A stretch of 64,000 bases of DNA from Iris pallida (lineage: Eukaryota; Streptophyta; Magnoliopsida; Asparagales; Iridaceae). The stretch lies in the NCBI GenBank assembly GCA_029216955.1, contig JANAVB010004000.1:2976829-3040828 (forward strand), given 5' to 3'. The notes below the pieces were generated by a model. It was given only the letters and a program-made list of their open reading frames with translations, had not been told where the DNA came from and ran no database searches. The translations under genes and the position numbers were made by a program. This document shows positions 34,974 to 47,250 of the stretch, one piece after another. Each line of letters opens with the position of its first letter. Positions within the stretch are counted from its first letter, which is position 1.

Positions 34974-36552
34974 ATAAGTCTGGCCGTACGAGTCTGGCCG
35001 CATGCAGTCTGGCCGCATGAGTCTGGCCGTATGACCCCTCGGCCGCATGCGTCCTACGGACCGCATGTGTCCCACAGACCGCATGAATCTTCGGCCGCAT
35101 GCGTCCTTGTGTCTTGGTCCTCATTCCTGATCTGACTACTAATACGAGTGCTGGATAAAACCTTTGTGTGTACTAAGGTACAATCTATGTGAGCATCGAG
35201 GTGCTATCCTATGTGCTAAGTGTTCCTACGTGATATCTGCCAGTACACCCAAGAGTCCAATATTTACATAGCAAATGGTCGGTAGCAATGACGTGGTATG
35301 TGTTGTGTGTTGCATTACACCAAGAAGGGGTACATATGTATGACTCCATGAGCCAGTACTGATCCCTTCTTGGGGTGCTCATACATTGTACAACATCTAG
35401 GGGAGTGAGCATGTGATCACGACATGTACGAACTCCAAGGATAACCTAGGGATTAGCTAGGCAGCTAACTTGGTAGATGCATTAGGTAGGAAGGATCCCG
35501 AGATCGTGCCATACTTGTCACCCCAGGTCCAGTCCTGACGTGTCGGGCTGGCCGCTACGGATATGGTTTTATTGGCCTTTAGCAGATGACTATATCCGAC
35601 TTCTATGAGCTATGTGTTATATGTTTTAGCATGATAGCCCTCTGGGGGACCGGTGCATAATCAATGTGCTATATGTCTAATGATTTGGCTAGCCCTGCTG
35701 GATTGACATGATCTGGGGATCCCTTTAATCAGTATCGCAGGGATAACTTCGCCAAATATAGAAAGCCGCAGGAATGAATGGCCGCTTGAAAAACAACTTG
35801 ACTATGCCTTGTACCTTTCGTTAGTAGCCGAGGGACATAGACTGTTATGGTGCGTGGTCCAACCCATGTCCTTGTTTGGTTGTTGGATTGGTCTATCGTG
35901 CTATGACAGGCTGTGGACCGAGGTTACGATCGGGAGCCTTTATTATTACTAGTATTATTATTTTATGCTTGAGTTTTATCTCACTCTTTTGTGCTCTCTT
36001 GTGGTACTTGCTATTCGGGGCTGATCCCGCTGGTTTTGTTTGGCCAGATCACGTAGCAGAGCCTGAGGATCCGACCTTCCTTCCTGATGTCAATGGTACA
36101 TACTAGGAGCATGGCTGGTGAGGGACTTGAGTGGGTTTCTTCTCCACCACTCTAGTTTTTATCCCTTATGTTCTGGTATTTAGCCACCGGCACCTGTTTA
36201 ATAGGTTAATCTGGATATTTTATCTTTTATATAATTGTAATTAAATCAGACTGTAGTTGAATACGATTATGTACCTCTGACTCTCTGGGCTAGCTAACTT
36301 ATAAAACTAGATCCCCATGATCATTTTGATGAAGTATCGGGGACGCCTTACTGCTTTATCTCATATGCTCATTAATTGATATTTTCTTGCTTTGAATGAT
36401 TGAGACATAAATGCTCTGTGAGACCATAGGTTACTTGATTATAGCATGCACCCCCTTGTCTTTTGACAGCTATGATCGCCGTATGACGTTTGTATACCTC
36501 ATATGGAGTAGCTGGCCTAGTCTGTCTCCGTATTCTGGTACTGGAGGTGACA
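34974..36552 (+). repeat. 5' LTR of element C, right part
   Basis: Resumes in the GGCCGCATG array (34974-35105) and continues, alignable with about 42560-44254, to GTGACA at 36547-36552. It contains the conserved box at 36031-36137. The frame 35876-36106 covers a hydrophobic stretch and ends at the box stop; it is not accepted as a gene but is discussed in findings. Confidence 0.9.
36031..36137 (+). other. Conserved LTR box (element C, 5' copy)
   Basis: TGGTTTTGTTTGGCCAGAT through ACTAG to GAGTGGGTT. One frame reads DPAGFVWPD, then EPED, then a stop. The 3' LTR copy is at 43734-43840. Confidence 0.5.
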
Positions 36553-36578
36553 AGGTTTTATTAGTGGCCTATGTAGGT
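36553..36578 (+). other. Candidate primer-binding site of element C
   Basis: AGGTTTTATTAG then TGGCCTATGTAGG, a diverged version of the TGG(TGG)CCCATGCAGG motif of A, B and D. It directly follows the LTR. Confidence 0.45.
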
Positions 36579-36744
36579 ATGATTTTCAGACTTGAGGGGT
36601 GTTACTATTATAGGAGTCTCAATCAAAACGTGTTCCCTTTGAATCTTTTGCCCCGATTTTTCTTTCCTCACCTTGATTGATAACCTGAATTGCATCCTCG
36701 AATCTTCTTCGTCATGTTATTTGATATCATGTATCTTTTCCTAT

Positions 36745-37930
36745 AGGGGTGCTTCTTTCTCAGTAGCTGGCGAGGCCAATATAGAGGAACGTCCAGTAGA
36801 GTATGGATCGACGGGGCAGCCTCAGGAAGGAATGCCTTCCCTTGGTCAAATTTGGGTGGAAGTTATGTCAGAGCCAGTGGAACCGCAGGTTCTAGAAACT
36901 CCTGTACCCCCAGCGGTGCCAACAACGACGATAGTACCTGATGCTGCAGCACTCCTGGAGGTCATTCGGGGATTTTTGGCCACTCAGCAACGTCAGGTGG
37001 CAGCCCATCAGCAACACCAGACCCAACAACAGGAACAGAATGTGCTACTGAACCAGGGGTTACAGTTAGCCCTTGAGAGGAGTGTCAAAAATGATTCAAG
37101 AGTGTCGCGAAGGTTTTGCTGACTTAACTAGAGGTACTTTGACGGCAAGGAGGATGCCATCACGGTGGATGCTTAGCTTCAGGATATTGAGGCCATATTG
37201 ACCACAACAAAGGTTCCAGCCGAAGAGAAGGTTGACCAAGTCAGACTGTTACTTCAGGATCTCGCCCGCGACTGGTGGGCATCGGAAGAGATTGGAATGG
37301 GGTGTCTTGTTTCTTTGGATAGCTTCGGTACCAGAACAAGGCCAAGTACTTTGGCGTGGTAGCATGATATGAGCTACAACAGAGGTTTATCAGTCTCAAG
37401 TAGACTGGTAAGACGGTGGATGGATATGCAGCGGAGTTCTGCAGACTGAGTCGATTTGCACAGACGATGGTGGCTACGAAGCTAGAGAAGGCTATGAGAT
37501 TCCAGCAGAGACTTCATTTGGAGATTCTACAGCTAGTAGAAGGGTACGACTATCAGACTTTTGATACCGTTTTAACGACAGCTTGGAGGTATGAACACAT
37601 CCAACAAAGGTTGGCGACAAGACATAGGGGCTAGAAGAGGTCTCATCCCCAGAGTAGGGGCGAAGGACCAGTATAGCGAACATCGGTGCCAACACCTTCC
37701 ATCCGTATTCATGAGTCAGGAGTGCCACGGAGGACGGTAGTATCAGAGATAACAGCACCAGTTCGGCATCAGCAACCGAGGAACCAGCAGCAGCGCCAGA
37801 AGGCGCCCATTGGATGTACTTACTACGATAAAGGAGAGCATACTAGGGATATGTGTCCTTCAGCTAATGGGTTGTACATGAGGTATGGCAGTCCAGACCA
37901 CAGAATTGCCAATTGTCTAATGATATAGAG
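36745..37930 (+). pseudogene. gag: Gag of element C (broken)
   Basis: Begins after CCTATAG at 36744 without a nearby ATG. The first part (to 37122) is Gln-rich with a FLATQQRQ-type segment like that of B. The core domain is split into pieces, with VDGYAAEFCRLSRFAQTMVA-like sequence at 37416-37634. The zinc-knuckle region (37686-37928) is badly damaged: CTYYDKGEH....C has Tyr for the second Cys, and in the next knuckle both leading Cys are Tyr. At least two frameshifts and several stops are present. Confidence 0.82.
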
Positions 37931-38179
37931 GCCAGGAGGGCCAGTTCAGCAGTTTTCGGCATTGCCAGCTCCGGGGGCGACACCGAACATAGGACCAGCA
38001 TTGGCCGTAAGGCCGCTAGCCCAGCGTCTGCTGACGCGGGTTCAGATGTTTCGCCAGGCGCAGAACCAGGGAGGCTAGCAGAGGCCAAAGCAACAACATG
38101 GATAAGAGAGACAGTAACAGGAAGCTCAGCAAGGCCAGGACCAGGACCAGGCCTTTACCTTATCACTAGAGGATGCACT

Positions 38180-39376
38180 AGCTTCAGGCAACGTGGTTGC
38201 AGGTAATGTTTCTGTTACCTCTTTTCCTGCAGTAGCATTGTTTGATTCGGGGGCTACCCATCTTTTATATCTGTACGATTTACGACACGTATTGGATTGG
38301 AGTTCGAGGCATTGCCAGAGAGCATGAATATACTCACGTGTAATGGGCTCGTAGGAGTTAGCAGAGTGTGCTTAGCGTGTCCGATCGTAGTGTATGGGCG
38401 ATTATTGCCCGCATCTTTGATTGAGTTCCCTATGGGAAACTTTGATGTTGTCCTAGGCATGAACTGGTTGAGAGACAGTCATGCGTTGATAGATTGTCGA
38501 TGAGGTAGGGTAGTATTTAATGTACCTGGCATTGAGGAGTTCGTCTTTGTTCGATCATTGGAGGATCGACATAAGGGCATTGTCGTAGAAGCATTGGCAG
38601 AGCAGGAGCAGATACCAAGAGTGGTCAGAGAGTTTCTTGATGTATTTCCAGATGAGCTTCTTGGTTTACCACCAGTGAGAGATGTGGAGTTTTGCAGTGA
38701 GTTAAATCCAAGAATGGAGCCTAAGGTCGGTAGAGTTTATAGGATGTCGCAGTCAGAGTTGGACAAGTTGTACCAACATGAAAAAGAACTAAAGGCAAAG
38801 CAGTTTATCCGAGACAGTGAATCGCCTTAGACAGCACCGGTGATTTTAGTACCCAAGAAGGATGGATCGACGTGAATGTGCATTGATTACCGGCAGTTGA
38901 ATGTAGTAACAGTGAAGAACAAGTATCCGTTACCAAGGATTGATGACTTGTTTGACCAGTTGAGTAAGGCCTGCATCTTCTCAAAGATTGATCTTCGATC
39001 TGGATATTATCAAGTGAGGGTCCGGGAGCAGGACATACCTAAGACAACATTTAGATCGCGATATGGACATTATGAGTTTCTGGTAATGCCATTTGGACTA
39101 ACTAATGCCCAAACAGTATTCATGGATTTGATGAATCGTATCTTTATACCCTATTTGGATAAGTTTGTAGTAGTGTTCATAGAGGACATCCTCATCTATT
39201 TCAGCAATGAAGAAGATCATGAGAAATATCTTCGAACAGTTTTGCAAGCCTTGAGGGAGCATCAACTTTATACGAAGCTTGGTAAATGTGAGTTTTGGTT
39301 GGATCATATTTCGTTCCTGGGATACATTATTTTTGGAATAGGAGTGTCAGTAGATCTGAGAAGGTTGAGGCAGTAG
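38180..39376 (+). pseudogene. pol: Protease and RT of element C (broken, altered active site)
   Basis: Protease LFDSGATH lies near 38235-38265, followed by a small frameshift, then SRVCLACPIVV and FDVVLGMNWL. RT runs from about 38640 to 39360, with [27 protein letters not shown] and MPFGLTN. The catalytic motif, FLDD or FFDD in A and B, is FIED here: the first Asp codon is GAG at 39182-39184. Stops occur after DCR (38500-38503), at ESP* (about 38828) and GST* (38873-38875). The copy could not make active RT even without the stops. Confidence 0.9.
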
Positions 39377-39396
39377 TGAATTAGCCAGTTCAAAAG

Positions 39397-39981
39397 ATGG
39401 TAGCAAAAGTGCGTAGTTTTTTGGGATTGGAAGGTTATTACAGGAGGTTCGTAGCAGACTTTGCCAGGATTTTGACACCCTTGACGCGTTTGACGCATAA
39501 GAATATAGAGTTTATTTGGTCAGCAGAGTGTCAGACATCATTTGAAGAGTTGAGGAAAAGATTAATCTCAGCCCCGATCTTGACACTTCTAGTAGGATCG
39601 AAAGGGTTTACAGTATATTATGACGCATCCGGGAAGAGACTTGGGTGTGTATTGATGCAGCATGGTAAGGTGATAGCATATGCAACTCGACAGCTTCAAG
39701 ATAATGAGAAGAACTATCTGACCCACGATTTGGAGTTAACAGCAGTAGTATTTTCACTTAAGTTTTGGAGACATTATTTATCTGGGGATCGAGTGAAAAT
39801 TTACACTGATCATAAGAGCTTAAAGTATATATTTACCCAGAGGGACCTAAACATGAGACAAAGAATACGGTTGGAGTTACTGAAGGACTTTGATGTAAAT
39901 CTTCAGTATCATCCAGGCAAGACGAATGTGGTAGCATATGCCTTGAGCATGAGGGGTGGTGCATTCATTTTAACCTCATAG
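39397..39981 (+). pseudogene. pol: RT connection and RNase H of element C
   Basis: An uninterrupted piece in a frame different from upstream RT. It begins with VRSFLGLEGYYRRFV, then RNase [32 protein letters not shown] and [12 protein letters not shown], and ends after YHPGKTNVVAYALS with a TAG. Confidence 0.9.
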
Positions 39982-41530
39982 AGGCATATTTTAGAAGATC
40001 TTTAGGAAATAGAAATTGAAGTGATCTTGCCAAAAGATACAGGATTTATGGCCTGTTTGTAGATTCAGTCTACTTTAGTAGAGAGGATTAGAGCAGCCCA
40101 GGCAAAGGATCTGCGGATCCAGAAGCTTCGATCAGAATGTGAATCAGGTCTCAGAAAGGAGTTAGTAATCCATGAGGATGGTACACTTAGGTTCAGAAAC
40201 CATCTTTGTGTACCAGGTGAAGACCTTCGACAGAAAGTTATGTCAGAGGCTCATAGTTCTCCTTATTCCATCCATCCTGGGGGCACAAAGATGTACCATG
40301 ATATAAAGTAACACTTTTGGTGGAATGCCATGAAGAGGGAGATAGCGAGGTATGTTTCTAAATGTTTGGTATGTCAGCAAGTAAAGACAGAGCAGCAGAG
40401 ACCAGTAGGATTGTTACAGCAGCTTCCTATTCCGGAGTGGAAGTGGGAGCACATCACAATGGACTTTGTGACCGATTTACCTAGAACTTTGACCGATCGA
40501 AACGCATTTAGGTAATTATGGATCGGCTCACAAAGGTTGCTCATTTTTTTTTCCTTTCAGAGTAGGGCAGTCTACTGAGCAGTTGGCAGAAAAGTATATG
40601 AAGCAGATAGTGAGGCATCATGGTGTTCCCGTCAGCATAGTATCACATCGAGACACCTGGTTTACCTCTCATTTTTGGTAGAGTTTGCATCAAAGTTTGG
40701 ATACCAAGCTAAGGTTCAGTACATCCTATCATCTGCAGACGGACAGACAGTCAGAGAGAACCATTCAGACATTAGAAGATATGTTACGGGCTTGTACTTT
40801 AGACTTCGGCAGAACTTGGGAAGATCATCTTTATTTAGTAGCATTCTCTTACAATAATTGTTATCAAGCAAGTATACAGATGGCACCGTTTGAAGCATTA
40901 TATGGAATGAAATACAGGTCCCCTCTGGCATGGGACGATGTAGGAGAACGAAAATTATTGGGACCAGAGATGATCACGCAGACCATGGAAATAGTCAAGT
41001 TGATCAGAGAGCGGCTTCGAGTTGCATAGGACAGACACCGACACTGGGCAGATCAGCATCGTAGGCCTCTAGATTTTGGTGTTGGTGACCAGGTATTTCT
41101 GTAAATTTTGCCTACTAGGGGTATCATCAGATTTGGAATCCGAGAAAAGCTTAGTCCAAGATATGTTGGTCCATTTGAAATTCTCGCTAGGGTAGGTGAT
41201 ATTGCTTGTCGTCTGGTCCTTCTGCCTTCGCTACGTGGTGTACATGATGTGTTTCATGTATCTCAGTTGTATAGGTATGTCCCAGATCCGAGTCATATCC
41301 TCGAGCATTCTGAGCTGGTCGTCGGTACCGACCTGACTTACGAGGAGCAACCCGTATCTATTTTGGATCGACGAGAGAATGTGCTCAAGAACCGGACTAT
41401 TAATCTTGTCCGTGTTGCTTGGGGCCATCACTCACCGGAAGAGTCGACATGGGAGCGCGAGGACGAGATTAGATCTAGATATCCGTACTTGTTCGACTCA
41501 GAAGGTATATTTATCCTTATGCCTTTGTAA
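39982..41530 (+). pseudogene. int: Integrase with chromodomain-like tail of element C (broken)
   Basis: Zinc domain HPGGTKM...CLVCQQVK is at about 40270-40390. ITMDFVTDLP, with the first catalytic Asp, is in the 40330-40515 piece. A frameshift near 40510 leads into a different frame with IVSHRDTWFTSHFW, where the expected SDRD has become [14 protein letters not shown] with the catalytic Glu is in 40685-41029. The tail 41108-41530 has KLSPRYVGPF, GVHDVFHVSQL, YEEQPVSILDRRE and STWEREDE. Stops interrupt at about 40681, 41026 and 41102. Confidence 0.9.
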
Positions 41531-41693
41531 TATTTTTCCCTATTTTTATTGCACCCACTAGGGTGGATGATTGTTCTCTAATACCTGTTAAAATTGATGA
41601 GATTACATTCATAGTTAGCCTTGTAATTAGTATCTTGCTTGCTTTGATTTCTCTATCTTGTCTTGGCAGAAATTTTGAGGATAAAATTTTTCT

Positions 41694-41707
41694 AAGGAGG
41701 GTAGAGA
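41694..41707 (+). other. Polypurine tract of element C
   Basis: AAGGAGGGTAGAGA immediately before the 3' LTR, matching B. Confidence 0.75.
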
Positions 41708-44254
41708 TCTTACTCTCCGATCCCGATATACATATTCTTTCATGAATCCTGTATATGGTACCCTGTATTTAGCATGTGCATAATTCTATTTATTATTTAT
41801 TAATGGTTGCATGTAGCCTTTAAGCATGTCGTTAGTGGAATGGTTAGAGCATGTTTAGAGATTAGGATTTTCTTAAGCTAACCCAATCCTACTATATATA
41901 TTCTTTTTTTTTTCTCTCCTCATAACCTTTCATTCATTTTCCTCAACCACCATAATTAGGCAAGTACAACTTGCTCAAAAGTGGAGATTTGTGCATTTTT
42001 TATCCTTGATTTTTTTTGATATTATTTTTCTATATTGTTCTTCGCATTATCCTCTACAAGTTTAGTACTTGGTATTTTTAGTTTTGATGGATGGATTCTT
42101 GTAGATTTAAGTTTATGTCATTTTCGGTTTTCCTTGGTTTTGATCTATTAAATTTGCTTGTTTTCAAAATGTAGTTGTGCCATGTGGTAGAGCATTTCAT
42201 TTTACCCAAATTTGACCTTTGAAAAGTTAGATTTCGTTTTGTTTCGGTCGAGTTGTGTAAGTTTAAAGCTCATGGGTTCCTTGGCCATCTTTTTCAGATT
42301 TTTGGAGAAGATGAGCAGTTTGGCCGCATGCAGTATTTGGCTGCATGAGTTTGGCCGTATGCAGTTTGGCCGCATGCAGTTTGGATGCATGCAGTCTGGC
42401 CGCATGAGTCTTTGGTTGCATGCAGTTTGGCCGCATACAGTTTGGCTGCATGCAGTCTGACCACATGAGTCTTTGGCCGCATGTAGTTTGGCCGTATGCA
42501 GTCTGGCCGCATGAGTCTGGCCACATGAGTCTTTGGCCGCATGAGTCTGGCCGTATGAGTCTTTGGCCGCATGAGTCTAGCCGTACGAGTTTGGCCGCAT
42601 ACAGTCTGGCCGCATGAGTCTGGCCGCATGAGTATCTGGCCACATGAGTCTGGTCGCATGAGTCTGGCCGTATGAGACTTTGGACGCATGAGTCTGGCAG
42701 CATGACTCCTTGGTCGCATGCGTACTGAGGACCGCATATGTCTCGCAGACCGCATGAACCCTCGGCCGCATGCGTCCTTATGTCTTGGTCCTCATTCCTG
42801 ATCTAACTACCTATGTGGGCCTATACGGATGCTGGATAAAACCTATGTGCGGATGCTGGATAAAACCTATATGTGTACTACGGTACAATCTATGTGAGCA
42901 CCGAGGTGCTATCCTATGTGCTAAGAGTTCCTAAGTGATATCTGCCAGTACACCCAAGAGTCCAGCATTTACATAGCGAATGGTCGGTAGCAATGACATG
43001 GCATCTGTTGTGTGTTGCTTTATACCAAAAAGGGGTACATACGTATAACTCCATGAGCCAGTAAGGATTCCTTCTTGGGGTGCTCGTACATTGTACGACA
43101 TCTAGGGGAGTGAGCATATGACCATGATATGTAAACTCCAAGGATAACCTAGGGAGTAACTAGACAACTAACTTGGTAGATGCATTGGGTGGGAAGGATC
43201 CCGAGATCAAGCCATACTAGTCTCCCCAGGTCTATTCCTGATGTGTTGGGCTGGCTGCCACGGATATGGTTTCATTCACTTTTAGCAAATAACTATATCC
43301 GACTTCTACGAACTATGTGTTATATGTTTTAGCGTTGTAGCCCTCCTAGGGACCGGTGCATAATCAATGTGCTATATGTCTAATGGTTTGGCTAGCCCTG
43401 CTGGGTTGACACGATCTGAGGATACCTTTAATCAGTATCACGGGGATAACTCCGCTAAATATAGAAAGCCGCAAGAATAAACGGCCGCTTGAAAAATGAC
43501 TTGACTGTGTCTTGTACCTTCCATTAGTAGCCGAGGGACATGGATTGTTATGGTGCGTGGTCCAACCCATATCCTTGTTTGGTTGTTGGGTTGGTCTATC
43601 ATGCTATGACAGGCTGTGGACCAAAGTTACGACCGGGAGCCTTTATTGTTACTCGTATTATTATTTTATGCTTGGGTTTTATCTCACTCTTTTGTGCTCC
43701 CTTGTGGTACTTGCTATTCAGGGCTGACCCCGCCGGTTTTGTTTGGCCAGATTACGTAGCAGAGCCTGAGGATCCGACCTTCCTCCCTAACATCAATGGT
43801 ACATACTAGGAGCATGGCTGGCGGGGGACTTGAGTGGGTTTCTTCTCCACCACTCTAGTTTTCATCCCTTATGTTCTGGCGTTTAGCCACCGGTACTTGT
43901 TTAGCCGGTTAATCTGGATATTTTGCCTTTTGCATAATTGTAATTAAATCAGACTGCATCTGAATACGATTATGTACCTCTGACTCTCTGGGCTGGCTAA
44001 CTTATAAAACTAGATCCCCATGATTATTTTGATGAAGCGTCGGGGACGCCTTACTGCTTTATCTCATATGCTCATTAATTGATGTTTTCTTGCTTTGAAT
44101 GATTGAGACATAGATGCTCTGTGAGACCGTAGGAGACTTGATTGTAGCATGCATCCCCTTGTCTTTTAACAGCCACGATCGTCGTATGACGTTTGCATAC
44201 CTCATGTGGAGTAGCTGGCCTAGTCCGTCTCCGTATTTCGATACTGGGGGTGAC
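41708..44254 (+). repeat. 3' LTR of element C
   Basis: About 2.55 kb from TCTTACTCTCCG (a decayed TGTCAC) to GTGAC. It keeps about 140 bp missing from the 5' copy, the stem-loop at 41960-41974, the full GGCCGCATG array at 42318-42780 and the conserved box at 43734-43840. Confidence 0.9.
42318..42780 (+). repeat. GGCCGCATG tandem array in C 3' LTR
   Basis: Irregular units of 14 bp (TGGCCGCATGAGTC) and 15-18 bp (TTTGGCCGCATGCAG and variants). The Arg/Pro/Asp-repeat minus frames over it are artefacts. Confidence 0.92.
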
Positions 44255-46235
44255 GAATTATGCATAGATGAGATGGACTACAACCTTGAATCTCACTTAG
44301 TGATTATTATCTTTATCTGAAAAAGTGCTTGATGGAATATGCCTTGAATCGGACTTTTTGAACCAGATTCAAAAAATAACACACATAGTATGCTAGAGGT
44401 TCTTGGGTCTATCGGGGTTGGACTTTTTGATTGGCCATGCACACTTTTCTCTTGTTCATGAGAGTTGTCTGGGATCGTCCTGTCCCATAGTCGCGACCTT
44501 CACGACCTCTCGCATAGGTAAGTCCTCAAAGGGTTGGTGATTGGAGTCAACCCTGCATAATCATGCTTGGACCTGTTATAAGAGATTTAAAACTCATCGT
44601 AACCAAATCATACCGGAACACTGTCACCATAGGGATGAGGTATCTATGTACAACATCGTACAACCATTTAGGCATTAGTTTAAGAGAATTTAATCTCAGG
44701 ATCAGTGTTCCATAATGTCACTTAAGTCCAGCTTGTTCCAACCTATTGAACCGGCTTCTTGGGATCACCTCTCAGACTCGGTTGGGTCGCCACTACAGGT
44801 GACTTACTTATGGGCTTAACTCCACCCCCTCGATAATTCTATGATTAATTTTCTATGCAAACTCTTCGTCAAGAGTAAACAGACTCTTTGTCAAGAGATT
44901 TGTAAAGTTCATTTATGACTTTTATTCAAGAACCACGTTTTTTTTTGCCTTTTAGGCTTTTTTAATGACTTGAAGCACAGCTGTAGGTACTTATTCATCT
45001 TAAAATTCATATAATCATAATTTAGCAGTTCTACAATAGATTAATTGTCACCATTTATAGAAAATGACAAGTACAAAATATATAGACCATATAAAGTATA
45101 AGATGACAATCTAATATAGTACTGGTTTGACTGATTCTGAAATCAGACTTAGTGACATCAGACTCATTCAATATATGTGTGATTTCACTAATTACTGATA
45201 TAAGTCCTAGAATAGTGAGCCAAAACTCATCCGACTCTATCATCTAATAAAGTAAGATACAGTAACTTTTAGCCTTGGCTCAATAATTTATCTTTGCAAG
45301 CCATGTTTACAAAACATTACAGTCTAAAGTATTAGAATAATAGTTTAAGTGATTTTGCTAATCAACCTTATCAAATCTTTAGTTTTATCAAGTTTTGATC
45401 AACTTGGATTAGTTGTAGGGGCCGGTTCACAGCTAGCGGAGGTCCACATGGGGACGTATAAATAATGTGTCGCTTAGAGCTATTTATGCCCGGTTGAAAG
45501 AAGCACCCTTTCGACTTGTACCCAAAAAACTTAACTTTTTAAAACTTAGATTTATAGGAATTTGCAATATCACCAAGCTATTTTCTTTCATTTTGACTAA
45601 ATTCTTTAAATGAATCAAAAGAATTATAATGACGGATTATGTGCAAACCAATATTTGCCTAACATAATTTAAAATATTATGACAGAACAATACTGTGATT
45701 TATTTCTAACTAGTAATTCTAATATTGTGATAATATAATCAACTAAGAATGAAACTTGCAAAACTAACATGCGATGCATATCACTTTAATACAACAATAT
45801 ACAGAACCATATACATAAACCAAGATAATTGGCTCATAGATTTTAACAATATATTTGTCCAACTAAATGTCGGAATCATAAAATGACTATATGATTACCT
45901 TCATCCTTAGCATGTAGAGTCGTTTCGAACGAGTCACGCTCTCTAATGCTTCTAGCTTAGAGAGAGAACATTACAAAGATCATGTTTAGATTAAGTGAGT
46001 ATAAAACAAATACGTTTACAAACACCGCTAAATGTTGCTCCTTTCTGAACATAATGATAAGATGCTCATGTCGTATAACTATAAACCAGAATATCAATTA
46101 CCATGCCATTTTGTATGTTTCGCATTGCACCGAAGATTATTGTGATCTATTTCACATAAATAAGAAAGATGTCCCTAACGAATTGTTTTAGTAATGGTTA
46201 GAGTGAGTTAATATTTTGTTTTATAGAACATATAA
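44255..46235. other. Unassigned sequence between C and the CACTA element
   Basis: No convincing gene. The first ~600 bp, read on the minus strand, leads into the promoter-like repeat left of element C (22741-23147) if C is removed, so it may be the upstream part of the same older repeat. The remainder to 46235 is AT-rich with short meaningless frames. Confidence 0.35.
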
Positions 46236-46585
46236 CACTACCAAAATACGCTCATTTAGCGACGGATTATTAGCGACAGAATTATTCCGTCGGTATTAGC
46301 GACGGTTTCGTGGCCGCTCATCGACTGATTACCGACTATAAGCCTTTGCCATTTTTATTTTAATTTTAGGGGGAGGAAAGGTCGCACATCCGTCGCTAGA
46401 GTGTCGGTGTTATAGCGACGGATCTTCGCTCGTCGCGACGTAGTCGATTATTTGACGGGAATTGTGTAGAGAATTGGCGGGACATATCTTCGACTACGTA
46501 ACGACGGATATTCAGTCGGATAATCAATAATAGCGACTTCCTGGCGACGGATTATTAGCAGTCGCTATTCCGTCGCTACATTTAC
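46236..46585. repeat. Left subterminal repeats of the CACTA element
   Basis: Many copies, in both orientations, of GCGACGGAT and variants (for example TAGCGACGGATTATT, TCCGTCGCTA). In En/Spm such motifs bind the TNPA protein. Binding here is inferred. Confidence 0.8.
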
Positions 46586-46619
46586 GTTCCAGACTTAAAT
46601 GAAAAGGTGGGGGGAACTT

Positions 46620-47250
46620 TTGGCATTCCCCCCAAATTCAATCTCTCTCCTCTCTCTCTTTCTCTCTCTCTCTGTCTCTCTTTCTCTCTCGCGGCTTCAG
46701 TGAACGGCGACGGCGTCCTCTCTTCTCTCTCTCTCCCGAAGGTAATCCTCTCTCTCTCTCTCTCTGTGTCGCGGTGTCGACGTAGGGGCAGCGGGGGCGG
46801 CAGGCTTGGGGACATTTGGGCTTGGTGCGGGGGCGTCGGGGGCTGGGCGGCTGGCTTGGGGTGGGGGCGTCGGGGGCTGGGCGGCTGGCTTGGGATGGGG
46901 ACGTCGGGGCCTGGGCGGCGGGCTTGGGCGTCGGGGGCTGGGCGGCTGGCTTGGGGCGGGGGCGTCGGGGCCTGGGCGGCGGGCTTGGGACGGGGGCGTC
47001 GGGGACTGGGCGGCGGGCTTGGGGCGGGGGCGTCGGGGGCTGGGCGGCGGGCTTGGGGCGGGGGCGTCGGGGCCTGGGCGGCGGGCTTGGGGCGGGGGCG
47101 TCGGGGGCTGGACGGCTGGCTTGGGGCGGGGGCGTCGGGGCCTGGACGGCAGGCTTGGGGCGGGGGCGTCGGGGGCTGGGTGGCGGGCTTGGGGCGGCGG
47201 ACTTTGGTCGGGGGCTGGGCGACGGGCTTGTTGCGGTGGGCTTTGGTCGA
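46620..47250 (+). repeat. CT tract and GC-rich minisatellite in CACTA leader
   Basis: A CT-rich microsatellite (about 46640-46770) is followed from about 46795 by roughly 13 units of 30-36 bp built on GGCTTGGGGCGGGGGCGTCG and GGGCCTGGGCGGCG. All six frames stay open over parts of it, giving Gly/Ala/Arg or Pro/Arg-rich readings that I do not accept as proteins. Confidence 0.85.

Larger units (their letters stand above)
23148..44254 (+). mobile_element. Ty3/gypsy (Tekay/Del-like) element C, split by element B
   Basis: LTRs at 23148-36552 (split) and 41708-44254 share the start CTCTCCGATCCCGATATAC and flank a gag-pol locus in the usual chromovirus order. The 5' LTR is interrupted at 23895-34973 by element B. 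LTR ends are TGTCAC...GTGACA at 5' and the decayed TCTTAC...GTGAC at 3'. The flanks GAATA (23143-23147) and GAATT (44255-44259) look like a target duplication with one mismatch, assuming the last A of the 3' LTR is lost. Coding regions have many stops and frameshifts and one altered RT active-site residue, so this is older than A. Confidence 0.85.
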
